Part shown: positions 18,436 to 25,222 of the stretch, piece by piece
How positions within the stretch are numbered: position 1 is the first letter of the stretch
Layout: each line of letters begins with the position of its first letter
Source: Pseudomonas sp. CBZ-4
Lineage (GTDB): Bacteria; Pseudomonadota; Gammaproteobacteria; Pseudomonadales; Pseudomonadaceae
Length of the DNA stretch: 46,110 bases
NCBI RefSeq assembly: GCF_000346755.1
Contig: NZ_ANNV01000141.1
Span: forward strand, 1 to 46,110
Reading direction: 5' to 3'
Made by a program: the position numbers and the translations under genes
The notes under the pieces: generated by a model
Databases searched by the model: none
Told to the model about the DNA's origin: nothing
Seen by the model: the letters and a program-made list of their open reading frames with translations, nothing else

Positions 18436-18482
18436 GCCGACAAGACAGCTACAACCTTGTGTTCAGCAATTAAGGAATCCCC

Positions 18483-19094
18483 ATGGAACCCGCAAAAAAA
18501 CCCGCCACCCGCGGCCGCCCGCCGAGCATCACCCGCGAACGCATCGTCGACGCCGGCATCGAGATGGGCCTGCCCAACATCACCTTCGTCGGCCTCGCGG
18601 CGGCGTTGGGCGTCAGCCATATGGCGCTGTACAAACACGTGGCCAACCTCGAAGCGCTCAAGGCCATGGTCGCCGAAGAAATCTTCACCCGCTGGCAGAT
18701 CCCCCAGAACTGCGGCGATGCCGATGGCGGGTTGAAGGACTACCTGATCGTGTTTGCCACCTCGGTTCGCGAGTTCGTCAAAACCCATCCGGGGCTGACG
18801 CCCTACGTGATCCGCCGCGCGGCCGCGACCGCGCCGATGCTGGCCAAGATTGATGGGCACCAGGCGCTGATTGCGCAGGGGTTTGGGGTGAGCAAGGAAC
18901 AGGCGCGGTGGTTGCTGGCGACGGTGGCGTTTCACTGCATGGCGGTGGCGGACACGGTGTATACGGTGACGCAGCGGGAACCGGTGGTGGAAACGGCGCG
19001 GGCTACGGAGGAAGCGGAGATGGAGGTGGAGTTGGCGTGGGGGATGGAGGCGTTGGTGGTGGGGGCGTTGGTGATGGTGGAAGGGGTTGCCTGA
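18483..19094 (+). CDS. TetR-family transcriptional regulator, divergent from uptake operon
   Basis: A 203-residue regulator with an N-terminal helix-turn-helix (ITFVGLAAALGVSHMALYKHVANLEAL, about residues 33-57) after a basic RGRPPSITRE tail, and a helical ligand-binding C-terminal domain. ATG at 18483 follows AAGGAA. It shares a 116-bp upstream region with the siderophore operon and is the obvious candidate to regulate it, perhaps in response to a siderophore or intermediate. In the last 250 nt the coding strand becomes strikingly G-rich (GTG, GCG, GGG, GAG codons), giving an acidic, Val/Glu-rich tail (EEAEMEVELAW...VEGVA), unlike the C-rich first half. Confidence 0.88.
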   Translation: MEPAKKPATRGRPPSITRERIVDAGIEMGLPNITFVGLAAALGVSHMALYKHVANLEALKAMVAEEIFTRWQIPQNCGDADGGLKDYLIVFATSVREFVKTHPGLTPYVIRRAAATAPMLAKIDGHQALIAQGFGVSKEQARWLLATVAFHCMAVADTVYTVTQREPVVETARATEEAEMEVELAWGMEALVVGALVMVEGVA

Positions 19095-19105
19095 GCGTTG
19101 GCAAG

Positions 19106-19139
19106 GCCTGCTTTGGGCAGGCTGTCTCAATTTTTGAGA
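19106..19139 (+). terminator. Probable terminator hairpins after the TetR gene
   Basis: GCCTGC (19106-19111) and GCAGGC (19117-19122) form a hairpin with a TTTGG loop. It is followed by a second stem, TCTCAA/TTGAGA (19125-19130 and 19134-19139), around a T-run. The arrangement 12 nt after the TetR stop fits transcription termination. The rest of 19140-19316 shows no gene. Confidence 0.45.
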
Positions 19140-19316
19140 AAGTTCCATGGGGGGATGTGGCTTTCGGGCGTACAATTTTTATTTTTCGCCGTCACGTGAA
19201 CCATCCCTGACTTCGTAGGCATGCGGAGTGACCGATTGGCTGTCTGTTGCCGTTCGCGACCGGCGGTTTTCGACTCAGAGTGTGAAAAAAAGTACGTCGA
19301 GATGCATCACATCCAG

Positions 19317-19797
19317 CTAGCAATCTGGGCCAACCGCCGAAACGCTCTGACGAACATAATAATTGTCGAACTCACTGCTTTCGACTAACTGAAAGCCATG
19401 GCGGATATAAAAGCGATTCGAAGCGCTTTCTTTGAGAGCACCCACTTTAATAGAGAGCGCAGCTGCATCCGCCATTTTGAAAATCTGTGTGAGTACAGCA
19501 GAGCCTATTCCTGATCCTTGCGCGCTCGGTCTCACATACAAGTGGTCGAGCAAAAGTTCATTGGGGTGATGCTTGACCACGACAAAACCAACCCTCTCTC
19601 CAGATACCTCGATGTAGTGTGTGTTGCGGGCTTCAAAACCGCTAAGAAACCGCTCGCGCGCGCACCGGATCAAATCGCCCAACACGCTCCAGACTTTCGC
19701 GCATGGCCTCAATTCGAATAGCTACAAGATTGTCCAAGTCGCCTTGTTGAGCCAGGACCAAAATGACTGGAGAATTTTGATTGGGTGCGGCGGGCAT
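19317..19797 (-). pseudogene. GNAT acetyltransferase gene disrupted by a frameshift at a CG run
   Basis: Two overlapping reading frames together encode one GNAT protein. The N-terminal part (from ATG 19797; DLDNLVAIRIEAMRESLERVGRFDPVRAR) ends just past the break. The C-terminal part continues in another frame (RERFLSGFEARN, then the acetyl-CoA loop RPSAQGSGIGSAVL and NRFYIRHGFQLVE). The switch is at the alternating run CGCGCGCGC (19655-19663). Loss of 2 nt or gain of 1 nt there restores a continuous R-F-D-P-V-R-A-R-E-R-F join. It could be a true pseudogene, a slippage-switchable gene or a sequencing error. The intact product would be about 160 residues, of unknown substrate. Confidence 0.75.
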
Positions 19798-19923
19798 ATT
19801 TTGTGCTCTATTTACCATCCTGGAAGGCCAGTATAGAGAGCCTGATAGGTTCAAGGCAGTCAACAACCGCGACCGCAATTTCACCAGTTCAAAGCTGAAG
19901 CGGTGGATGGAGGAAATTGAATC

Positions 19924-19963
19924 AAAAAAAGGACAGATTTATTTCTGAAAAATAAATCTGTCC
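19924..19963 (-). terminator. Strong rho-independent terminator of the DUF4432 gene
   Basis: A perfect 14-bp inverted repeat, GGACAGATTTATTT (19931-19944) and AAATAAATCTGTCC (19950-19963), encloses a 5-nt loop. On the minus strand it is followed by seven T residues (A-run 19924-19930). It lies 34 nt after the minus-strand stop at 19997. The same hairpin sequence resembles short repeats I recall near REP-associated or IS200-like transposases, but no transposase is here. Confidence 0.8.
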
Positions 19964-19996
19964 CTCATAAACGCATAGACGATGCTCCAGCCTGTG

Positions 19997-21211
19997 TCAC
20001 CCCTTGGTCAGATCAACCAACGGCGTCTGCCGCACCTCAGTCTCCCGCCCAGCCTGAATCTCGACAACCTGCTTCAAGGCTCTATCCACCGCCGCCTTAT
20101 CCGGCAACAAGCTATAGCTGATGCGGAACTGCTTGTGTTCCTTGGGCCCAATTGTCGGTACTAGATTCAGTGGCCGCTGATAACGGCGGTTGTAGGAAAA
20201 ACTTGTCCCAGGCTCCAGCCCTGTGACATAGCCCTGGCCTTCGGTGTCGGTGTTTTTCCACAGGGAAAACACGGGCAGTGTCTGGGTATTGAAGCCGACC
20301 GCAACGCCCAGGCTGCCGGCCTTGTTATGCAACACGGTCAACGTATCGCCTTTGGCATCGGCATACGGCACCACGTTGTACACCGTTTCGTCGTAGTCCC
20401 TGGTCGGTGCGCGGTAGGTTTGCCAGTCGGGCAGATCGTCCTTGGCCTTGTCGTTGAACGGCGACACCTGTTTCACCGGCGCGGCGAAACGAGCGCCCTG
20501 CTCCAGGAACGGGGTGCTGAAGTTGCTGTGATACAGCGCCTGGTATTCCTTCGGATAGTCGCCGTTGTTGGTCAGGGTGTCGTTGAGGGCGAACACGACG
20601 CTGCCGGGTTCGGTCACCAGTTCGGTCGCGACCGAGAAGTCGACCTTCTTGAACGCCTGCTCTTTCAGCTCGCCGCGCAGGGTAATGGCGTACGGTGGTT
20701 TTTCATCGATATGCAGCGTGACTTTATTCGCAGGAATGTTGGCGGCTCGACCATGCAGGGTCAGCAGTTCGCCGTTGTCGACGCCGGGGTGGCCGACCCA
20801 TTCGTATCCGCAGCGGGTGACCAGCTCATTGAAACCTTCCAACCAACCCAGGCCACCGCGGCCATTGAGTTCGATAAAAGACGGATTGACCACTTCCTTG
20901 ACCGGCGAATCCCAGCCCATGCGTACATTGCCAACCGAGGCCTGCAAGACGTTCATTCCGCGAGTCGGCACTACCGAGAGTTTCATCGTGCCGTTATCGA
21001 TGTCGACGATACTGACGCCCTCCTGCCGACCGCCGTGCAAGGTGCGCATGGTAACGCTGAAGGGTTTGTCGGTTTTTATTCCGAGTTGTTGACTGGTGAT
21101 CTGCCAGCTCTGGGCGGCTTTGTCAGTGTCGAGCAGAACGTAATCCCAGGCCATGGCGTGGGAGGCGGCGGACAGTGCGCTGATGGCAACAAAAAGTTTG
21201 AGCGGGGTCAT
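19997..21211 (-). CDS. Secreted aldose-1-epimerase-like protein (DUF4432)
   Basis: A 404-residue protein with a Sec signal peptide (MTPLKLFVAISALSAASHAMA), so periplasmic. The body matches the DUF4432/galactose-mutarotase-like beta-sandwich: VVPTRGMNVLQA, the conserved NGRGGLGWLEGFNELVTRCG segment, and a YHSNFSTPFLEQG block with a candidate active-site His. Members of this superfamily bind or isomerise sugars; a particular reaction cannot be assigned. The gene has its own promoter with a palindromic operator in the spacer and a strong terminator, so it is a single-gene unit. Sugar-responsive control is suggested by the operator. Confidence 0.85.
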   Translation of the reverse strand: MTPLKLFVAISALSAASHAMAWDYVLLDTDKAAQSWQITSQQLGIKTDKPFSVTMRTLHGGRQEGVSIVDIDNGTMKLSVVPTRGMNVLQASVGNVRMGWDSPVKEVVNPSFIELNGRGGLGWLEGFNELVTRCGYEWVGHPGVDNGELLTLHGRAANIPANKVTLHIDEKPPYAITLRGELKEQAFKKVDFSVATELVTEPGSVVFALNDTLTNNGDYPKEYQALYHSNFSTPFLEQGARFAAPVKQVSPFNDKAKDDLPDWQTYRAPTRDYDETVYNVVPYADAKGDTLTVLHNKAGSLGVAVGFNTQTLPVFSLWKNTDTEGQGYVTGLEPGTSFSYNRRYQRPLNLVPTIGPKEHKQFRISYSLLPDKAAVDRALKQVVEIQAGRETEVRQTPLVDLTKG

Positions 21212-21241
21212 GGCGGCAGCCTTTCTTGGAGTTGTGCCATT

Positions 21242-21270
21242 TTTATAAACGCGATGAAACGTTTCAGCAA
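21242..21270 (-). promoter_or_regulatory. Promoter with Cra-type operator in its spacer
   Basis: On the minus strand TTGCTG (21270-21265) and TATAAA (21247-21242) form a -35/-10 pair with a 17-nt spacer, ending about 30 nt before the DUF4432 start. Mostly inside the spacer lies the perfect 12-bp palindrome TGAAACGTTTCA (21255-21266). This equals the core consensus for Cra/FruR-type LacI-family repressors. Binding there would block RNA polymerase, with release by a sugar phosphate. Another LacI-family protein could be the true ligand. Confidence 0.65.
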
Positions 21271-21360
21271 GCTAAAAGATTGACACGGTGATGTCGCTGA
21301 TAGCCCATTTCTGCATGCTGTGACCGGCTAAAATCGACCCTAGGATGCTCTTCGCGAAAG

Positions 21361-21385
21361 GCGGCAATCGGCCAAAAGCTGCCGC
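21361..21385. repeat. Intergenic palindromic repeat with GGCCAAAAGC core (copy 1)
   Basis: GCGGCA (21361-21366) and TGCCGC (21380-21385) enclose the core CGGCCAAAAGC. The same core occurs at 22677-22697 and, in opposite orientation, at 23251-23270. Small frames can be read through it but have no ribosome site, so I treat it as non-coding repeat DNA. Confidence 0.5.
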
Positions 21386-21453
21386 TACCTGAGCGTTCCA
21401 ACGCCCGAAATGAGCCCCCCGTAACCGCAAAACAAAGCCTGTCAACATGCCTC

Positions 21454-22014
21454 TCAACGCGTCGCACATTGACCTATCCGAAGAAAATCTTTAAGCGCCG
21501 CCTGATAAAGCGTCAATGGCTGATTGTCCGTATTGAATAGTGCAAACGGAATCATCGTGAGATGTGAAAACGACGTGGAGTTTATCGAGTAGGTTTTCTG
21601 CCTGCAAAAGCGCTGATCCTTATTCAATATAAAATCGAACTTGAAAAGGTTTGTCCGCGTACACCAACTGGGGATCAAACCCAGACTCAGGCCCGTCAAG
21701 TAATCTTGTCCGCAAGCGCCGCCAGATGAGAACTCCGAGATCTTTATTTCTAATGCCGGCAGGGTCGGAGCGGCGAGGCTGGAGCCCGTATCCTGTGCAT
21801 CGGAAATGACTTTGAGTGTCGCTGCGTATGCGTCCTTGCCGAAGCGACTGTCTTTCCATGGGGAGTTTATTGCGTAACTGAAGCTGGAGATGATTTCTTG
21901 TGTTTCGGGTTCAGCGGGTTCGCTGATTGTCGGCTGGGACGAATAAGATGTGCAGCCGGAACAGAGTATCGCAATGCTGACAAACACAAATCCGTTGGCT
22001 ATTAAGCGACGCAT
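21454..22014 (-). CDS. Putative lipoprotein of unknown function
   Basis: A 186-residue protein with a hydrophobic N-terminus and a lipobox-like end (AILCSGC, Cys21), so probably a membrane-anchored lipoprotein. The lipobox has Cys rather than Leu at -3, which is unusual. Six Cys are visible in the mature part or at the anchor (GGACG, SWCTR, RFCRQ, IGQC), suggesting disulfides in the periplasm. ATG at 22014 is preferred, with AGGGAAAG upstream; the TTG at 22020 is not needed. No family is recognised. It has lower GC than the flanking core genes. Confidence 0.65.
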   Translation of the reverse strand: MRRLIANGFVFVSIAILCSGCTSYSSQPTISEPAEPETQEIISSFSYAINSPWKDSRFGKDAYAATLKVISDAQDTGSSLAAPTLPALEIKISEFSSGGACGQDYLTGLSLGLIPSWCTRTNLFKFDFILNKDQRFCRQKTYSINSTSFSHLTMIPFALFNTDNQPLTLYQAALKDFLRIGQCATR

Positions 22015-22328
22015 ACTCAACTTTCCCTAACTATCAATTAGCCGACATTCCTGTCACTTAATGCCGTATAGCATCTTATCTACATGCCGGATTGCTGAAT
22101 CAGCATATCAGGGCAGACTGTATGCGCGACACATCGGGAGAGAGAAAAGGCCACCGCCATGCGTTCTTTGCCCCAATCCGATGCGAACGATTGGGCAAGT
22201 GCAATGCAAATGGGCGGTCAGATGGAGTGCAATTACCCACCCTAGAGGCCAACAATGTGGTGTAGGGCCAATTTGGAAAGGCAGCATCAGAGCACATATC
22301 CAGCCCCCCTCCAAAACTGGTGCAACCG

Positions 22329-22599
22329 GTGTTACGCGTGTAACGCCCTTCACCAAATGCCCGGTTTCATTGGCTTTTATGCCTGTTACACAGTTGGGCG
22401 ACATAGCGTACCCCCGATGTAACGCTGCCCCTGCGTGTAACGCTAAAGTCAGCATCCTCCAGGGTCCCCACCATCGAACCCAAGCCAAGAGCATGACCCA
22501 CCCGCTTCGCTGAAGGAGCAATACCACAAGGGCTAAGGGGCTACCCCAATAAAACCGTGCTACCAGTGTTACGCGTGTTACATGGCGAAGAGTTGTTAC
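22329..22599. repeat. Cluster of GTTAC/GTAAC motifs (iteron-like)
   Basis: GTTAC or its complement occurs at 22331, 22340, 22385, 22419, 22437, 22568, 22577 and 22595. The 13-mer GTGTTACGCGTGT is exactly repeated at 22329-22341 and 22566-22578. Copies occur in both orientations, some as close inverted pairs (GTTAC-GCGT-GTAAC at 22331-22344). The density is well above chance in 270 bp. The role is unknown; it could be protein-binding sites of a lost replicon or prophage. Confidence 0.5.
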
Positions 22600-22676
22600 A
22601 TCAATTAATGCCTTGGCAGGAGCTGACTGTGATGATTGCGGCGGGTACCATCGACCTAGGGGCTGCGTTTAAAAGG

Positions 22677-22697
22677 GCCGCTACCGGCCAAAAGCAG
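22677..22697. repeat. Intergenic palindromic repeat with GGCCAAAAGC core (copy 2)
   Basis: The core CCGGCCAAAAGCAG follows GCCGCTA. It shares CGGCCAAAAGC with the 21361 copy, and its reverse complement shares CTGCTTTTGGCCG with the 23251 copy. It lies in the gene-free stretch. Confidence 0.45.
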
Positions 22698-22774
22698 TTC
22701 CTCAATTCAGGGGCGTTTTCGTCCGAAAAAACACCATTCAGAAATGTCTGAAAGAGGACGCGCAGGCACCTACC

Positions 22775-23161
22775 TCAAGGACGATGCAGCCCTGTCGCAT
22801 CCCGCCAGTACAAGGTTTGTTCGAACTGAAAGCTAATAAGAAAGAAGGCCGAACACGAGTGAAATATGGACTGAGCGATTTTATCCAAATCTTCCATAGC
22901 CGACTCCCCCTCTGGTTCGGGCCCTTTAATTCTGATGGTGCAACGCACCGCGACAGGGAAGGCGATACCCATTGTATTCTCAGCATAAATCGTAGGGTCA
23001 TCGAGTACGTCATTGGTACTCAATTTAAGTCCCGAGTTAAATTCAGCGGATAGCCCATTTCCTGCGACCTCTATTTCCCAAGCACCAGCATTCGCAAGTG
23101 CTTTGCTCAGCGTCGAAATTGTGAGCGTACTATCAGCTTCCAAGCACAGATCAAGACTCAT
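22775..23161 (-). CDS. Hypothetical protein (possible immunity-type small protein)
   Basis: A 128-residue acidic cytoplasmic protein with no signal peptide. It opens with SLDLCLEADSTLTISTLSKALANAG and has a C-terminal FFLISFQFEQTLYWRDATGL strand pair. ATG at 23161 is chosen for its good ribosome site (GGGAGGA); an upstream in-frame extension runs through a repeat and is not coding. The size, acidity and isolated setting among repeats resemble orphan immunity-like proteins, but no toxin is adjacent, so no function is assigned. Confidence 0.6.
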   Translation of the reverse strand: MSLDLCLEADSTLTISTLSKALANAGAWEIEVAGNGLSAEFNSGLKLSTNDVLDDPTIYAENTMGIAFPVAVRCTIRIKGPEPEGESAMEDLDKIAQSIFHSCSAFFLISFQFEQTLYWRDATGLHRP

Positions 23162-23250
23162 GAATCCTCCCTTTTCCTTGGCTGCACACTTGCACCAAAA
23201 TTTTTGAATGCGATCTTCTCGACAGTGTATTTGGCTAGCGGTTTGAATGT

Positions 23251-23270
23251 CTGCTTTTGGCCGAAAGCAG
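23251..23270. repeat. Intergenic palindromic repeat with CTTTTGGCC core (copy 3)
   Basis: CTGCTTT (23251-23257) and AAAGCAG (23264-23270) are perfect arms around TGGCCG, forming an almost complete 20-bp palindrome. It is the best preserved of three related elements within 2 kb. It lies upstream of the hypothetical gene starting at 23161. Confidence 0.55.
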
Positions 23271-23489
23271 TCATCACTCTCCTGTTCAACATCGCCTTTC
23301 GTAGCGAGTTGGAAACTGATGCCGTCCTCGCACAATTGCTGGCCATTCCGCTACGCGATGGTTGTGATCTGCTGGATATTATCGGTCAACGCTTGTGTGC
23401 CGGGGTTGCGGGTGCGGAAGCAGCGCCTTTACCCACTGCGATCTAGCCTTAGCCAGTCAACGCGCATTCGGGTCGCTGCACTTGTAACG

Positions 23490-23567
23490 CGCGTCTTGAT
23501 ATATGCGTTGCTGATCCACCGCCATCGCGGGCAAGCCCGCTCCCACAGTTGGATCGTGTTGTATCAG
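23490..23567. repeat. REP element with flanking repeat, copy A
   Basis: Contains the REP stem GCGGGC-AA-GCCCGC (23527-23540), preceded by CGCGTCTTGAT...CTGATCCACC and followed by GTGTTGTATCAG (23556-23567). A 63-bp segment (23490-23552) is repeated with about six mismatches at 24557-24619. It lies just beyond the stop of the minus-strand VOC gene at 23572. REPs at 3' ends can stabilise mRNA or stop transcription. Confidence 0.85.
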
Positions 23568-23571
23568 ATAC

Positions 23572-24027
23572 TCAAGAAAACGCTGTCTCTATAAATGCCT
23601 CTAGCGCTTTGTCTTCGAGGATTTCGATAGAGAAGTGCCCGAAGCGCTTAGGCAACCAAATAATGCGTCCCCCCGACGGCGATTGCAGGTTCGCGCGGGC
23701 CAATGGCTTTCCGTTTTCGTCTTCTGGCTGAACACCGGCGGCCATCAGTTCGTCGTAGGCCTTTTCGATATCCGGCGTCGAATAGCAGTGGCGATAAATC
23801 ATCCCTTCTCCTGCGGAGTCCAACAGCTCCTTCAGGTTTCCCGCCAATGGCTGGACCAACATGAAACGCTCTTGACCGATCAGCGCAATCGCGTAGCGCA
23901 CGTGCAGGCCACCTCGTTCCCAGACGAGGTTTTTGGAGATCCTGGCATTCAGGATCTGCGCGTAGTAGGCACAGGCTTCTTCGAGATTGTTAACCAGTAC
24001 ATCTACGTGACTGAACTTCAGATCCAT
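23572..24027 (-). CDS. VOC-family (glyoxalase/bleomycin-resistance fold) protein
   Basis: A 151-residue cytoplasmic protein of the vicinal-oxygen-chelate superfamily, with paired beta-alpha-beta-beta-beta modules. The first begins FSHVDVLVNNLEEACAYYAQIL (candidate metal ligand His7). The second holds YRHCYSTPDIEKAYDELMAAGV and ends SPSGGRIIWLPKRFGHFSIEI. The arrangement recalls methylmalonyl-CoA epimerase or lactoylglutathione lyase relatives, but the reaction is not assignable. ATG at 24027 follows AGGAGG. It is 33 nt downstream of another VOC gene in the same direction, so the two may be co-transcribed. Confidence 0.85.
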   Translation of the reverse strand: MDLKFSHVDVLVNNLEEACAYYAQILNARISKNLVWERGGLHVRYAIALIGQERFMLVQPLAGNLKELLDSAGEGMIYRHCYSTPDIEKAYDELMAAGVQPEDENGKPLARANLQSPSGGRIIWLPKRFGHFSIEILEDKALEAFIETAFS

Positions 24028-24060
24028 TGCCGCCCTCCTGTTGAATGACGTGCGTGTTAA

Positions 24061-24492
24061 TCAGATTGCGCAAACCGGTCGCTCGCCCAACCGCTCTACC
24101 AGCCTGACGAGATAACCATCAGGATCCTGAACGATGAATTCGCGCTGGCCGACTTCCAGATGTTCCGCCCGATACCAGGTGTCTTTGCATTCCAGGTACA
24201 GCGCAAATCCAGCCTCTTCTAGTTTCTGCATGATCGGTGCGACAGCCTCAACATCAATTTGTAGGTTGATACCTCTGCCAAACGGCTTGGCGAGTGGCGC
24301 GGAAAGCCATTGGCCCGCGCTGGGCTCAATCTGCTCAAGCATGACTTGAGCGCCGCTTGAATCAAGGTAGGCAAATCCGTCTTCCGGGCGTTGATAAACT
24401 ACTTTGAATCCCAGGCAAGAAACCCAGAAATTCAGGCTGCTCTCCAGGTTAGTTACCATTAACTCTGGAACCAGTTTGTTGCGTTCGAACAT
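24061..24492 (-). CDS. VOC-family protein, bleomycin-resistance type
   Basis: A 143-residue protein with the pattern of the bleomycin-resistance/glyoxalase group: ELMVTNLESSLNFWVSCLGFKVVYQRPEDGFAYLDSSGAQVMLEQ, then a second module ending REFIVQDPDGYLVRLVERLGE. The first-strand metal His is replaced (PELMVT), as in bleomycin-binding proteins that sequester the drug without metal. It might bind an aromatic or glycopeptide-like compound; resistance to bleomycin itself is not shown. GGAAG precedes the ATG at 24492. Confidence 0.88.
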   Translation of the reverse strand: MFERNKLVPELMVTNLESSLNFWVSCLGFKVVYQRPEDGFAYLDSSGAQVMLEQIEPSAGQWLSAPLAKPFGRGINLQIDVEAVAPIMQKLEEAGFALYLECKDTWYRAEHLEVGQREFIVQDPDGYLVRLVERLGERPVCAI

Positions 24493-24556
24493 CAGATGAC
24501 TTCCATTTCACAAAGGTCTTTCGGGCAGCGGGCATGATCATGCCAAGCCTACAACA

Positions 24557-24634
24557 CGCGTCTTGATACAGGCTTGACTGATCCACCGCCATCGCGGGCA
24601 AGCCCGCTCCCACAGTTGGGGGGCGGTGTATCAG
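24557..24634. repeat. REP element with flanking repeat, copy B
   Basis: Same layout as copy A: CGCGTCTTGAT, CTGATCCACCGCC, the REP stem GCGGGC-AA-GCCCGC, CCCACAGTTGG, then GGTGTATCAG. The 63-bp core (24557-24619) is a direct repeat of 23490-23552. It lies immediately beyond the 3' end of the fosA gene. Confidence 0.85.
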
Positions 24635-24652
24635 CCTACTCTGTCAACAAGA

Positions 24653-25063
24653 TCAATCGAAGAACTCCATACCGGCATACGGCTGGCGTCGGCATTGTTC
24701 AATTCGGGAAGCCAGGTTGCCGACATGCACTTCCAGGCGATGCCCGTCGGGATCTGCAAAATAAAACGAGCTGCCTTCGCTCGAATTGGATTTCCACTCG
24801 GTAACGTCAAGACGCCGCAAGCAAGCGGTGACTGCTTCAAAATCGTCCTGCGCCACTGAAAACGCGTAATGGGTGTAATCAGGCTGTTGCTCCGACACTC
24901 GGTTCTCATCGAGGGACAGACAAAGCCAGAGATCACCTAACGAAAGATAAGCGCCGGCCTCCCAACGAGCGGCCAATTTAAAGCCGGGAAGAGCCAGGTA
25001 AAACTCGATACTGCGGGAGAGGTCCACAACCGCCAACGTAAGATGATTCAGGCCAATCAACAT
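24653..25063 (-). CDS. fosA: FosA-type fosfomycin glutathione transferase
   Basis: Mn/K-dependent VOC enzyme that opens the fosfomycin epoxide with glutathione. With start ATG 25063 the 136-residue product has the FosA metal triad His7 (GLNHLTLAV), His65 (YTHYAFSV) and Glu111 (HRLEVHVG), equivalent to His7/His64/Glu110 of P. aeruginosa FosA. It also has the fosfomycin/K+ loop EWKSNSSEGSSFYF and the C-terminal CRRQPYAGM block. An ATG at 25069 would add two residues; 25063 fits the family. All key residues are intact, so chromosomal low-level fosfomycin tolerance is expected. It is transcribed away from a lipoprotein gene across a 159-bp gap. Confidence 0.93.
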   Translation of the reverse strand: MLIGLNHLTLAVVDLSRSIEFYLALPGFKLAARWEAGAYLSLGDLWLCLSLDENRVSEQQPDYTHYAFSVAQDDFEAVTACLRRLDVTEWKSNSSEGSSFYFADPDGHRLEVHVGNLASRIEQCRRQPYAGMEFFD

Positions 25064-25222
25064 GAGCATTTACCCGGTACCAATCCATTAGAACCGGTGA
25101 GAGTATCAACACCGACTTTTTCAATACAATCGACCAAGAGCGGCCTGGCGAAATTTTACCGGTCTTGCAATGCGCGTCCTTTCTTGTGGTCTCTACCCCG
25201 ACTCCGCAAAAGGACACGCTCC

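Larger units (their letters stand above)
22021..22774. other. Gene-free 750-bp stretch with repeats, possible mobile-element relic
   Basis: No convincing gene is seen between the lipoprotein start and the unknown gene ending at 22775. Frames can be read on both strands, but they lack ribosome sites and have the composition of random translation (many Pro, His and Cys). The stretch holds eight GTTAC/GTAAC motifs (22331-22599) and one GGCCAAAAGC palindrome. Such GTTACG-rich DNA reminds me of replication-gene borders in satellite prophages, but no phage gene is identifiable. Confidence 0.4.

Noticed and set aside
19931..19963. GGACAGATTTATTT inverted repeat as an insertion-sequence end
   Set aside because: Position after the DUF4432 stop and a T-run on the minus strand explain it as a terminator; no transposase nearby.
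21264..21469. Overlapping short minus-strand frames before the DUF4432 gene
   Set aside because: They run through a palindromic intergenic repeat and lack ribosome sites; treated as repeat DNA rather than genes.
22061..22527. Overlapping 140-150 codon frames on both strands
   Set aside because: No ribosome site, composition of chance translation, and they traverse the GTTAC repeat cluster; kept as non-coding.
22329..22599. GTTAC cluster as a CRISPR array
   Set aside because: Repeat unit is too short, spacing irregular and orientation mixed; no cas genes.
23162..23335. N-terminal extension of the 128-residue hypothetical protein
   Set aside because: The extension passes through a palindromic repeat, while ATG 23161 has a strong GGGAGGA site.
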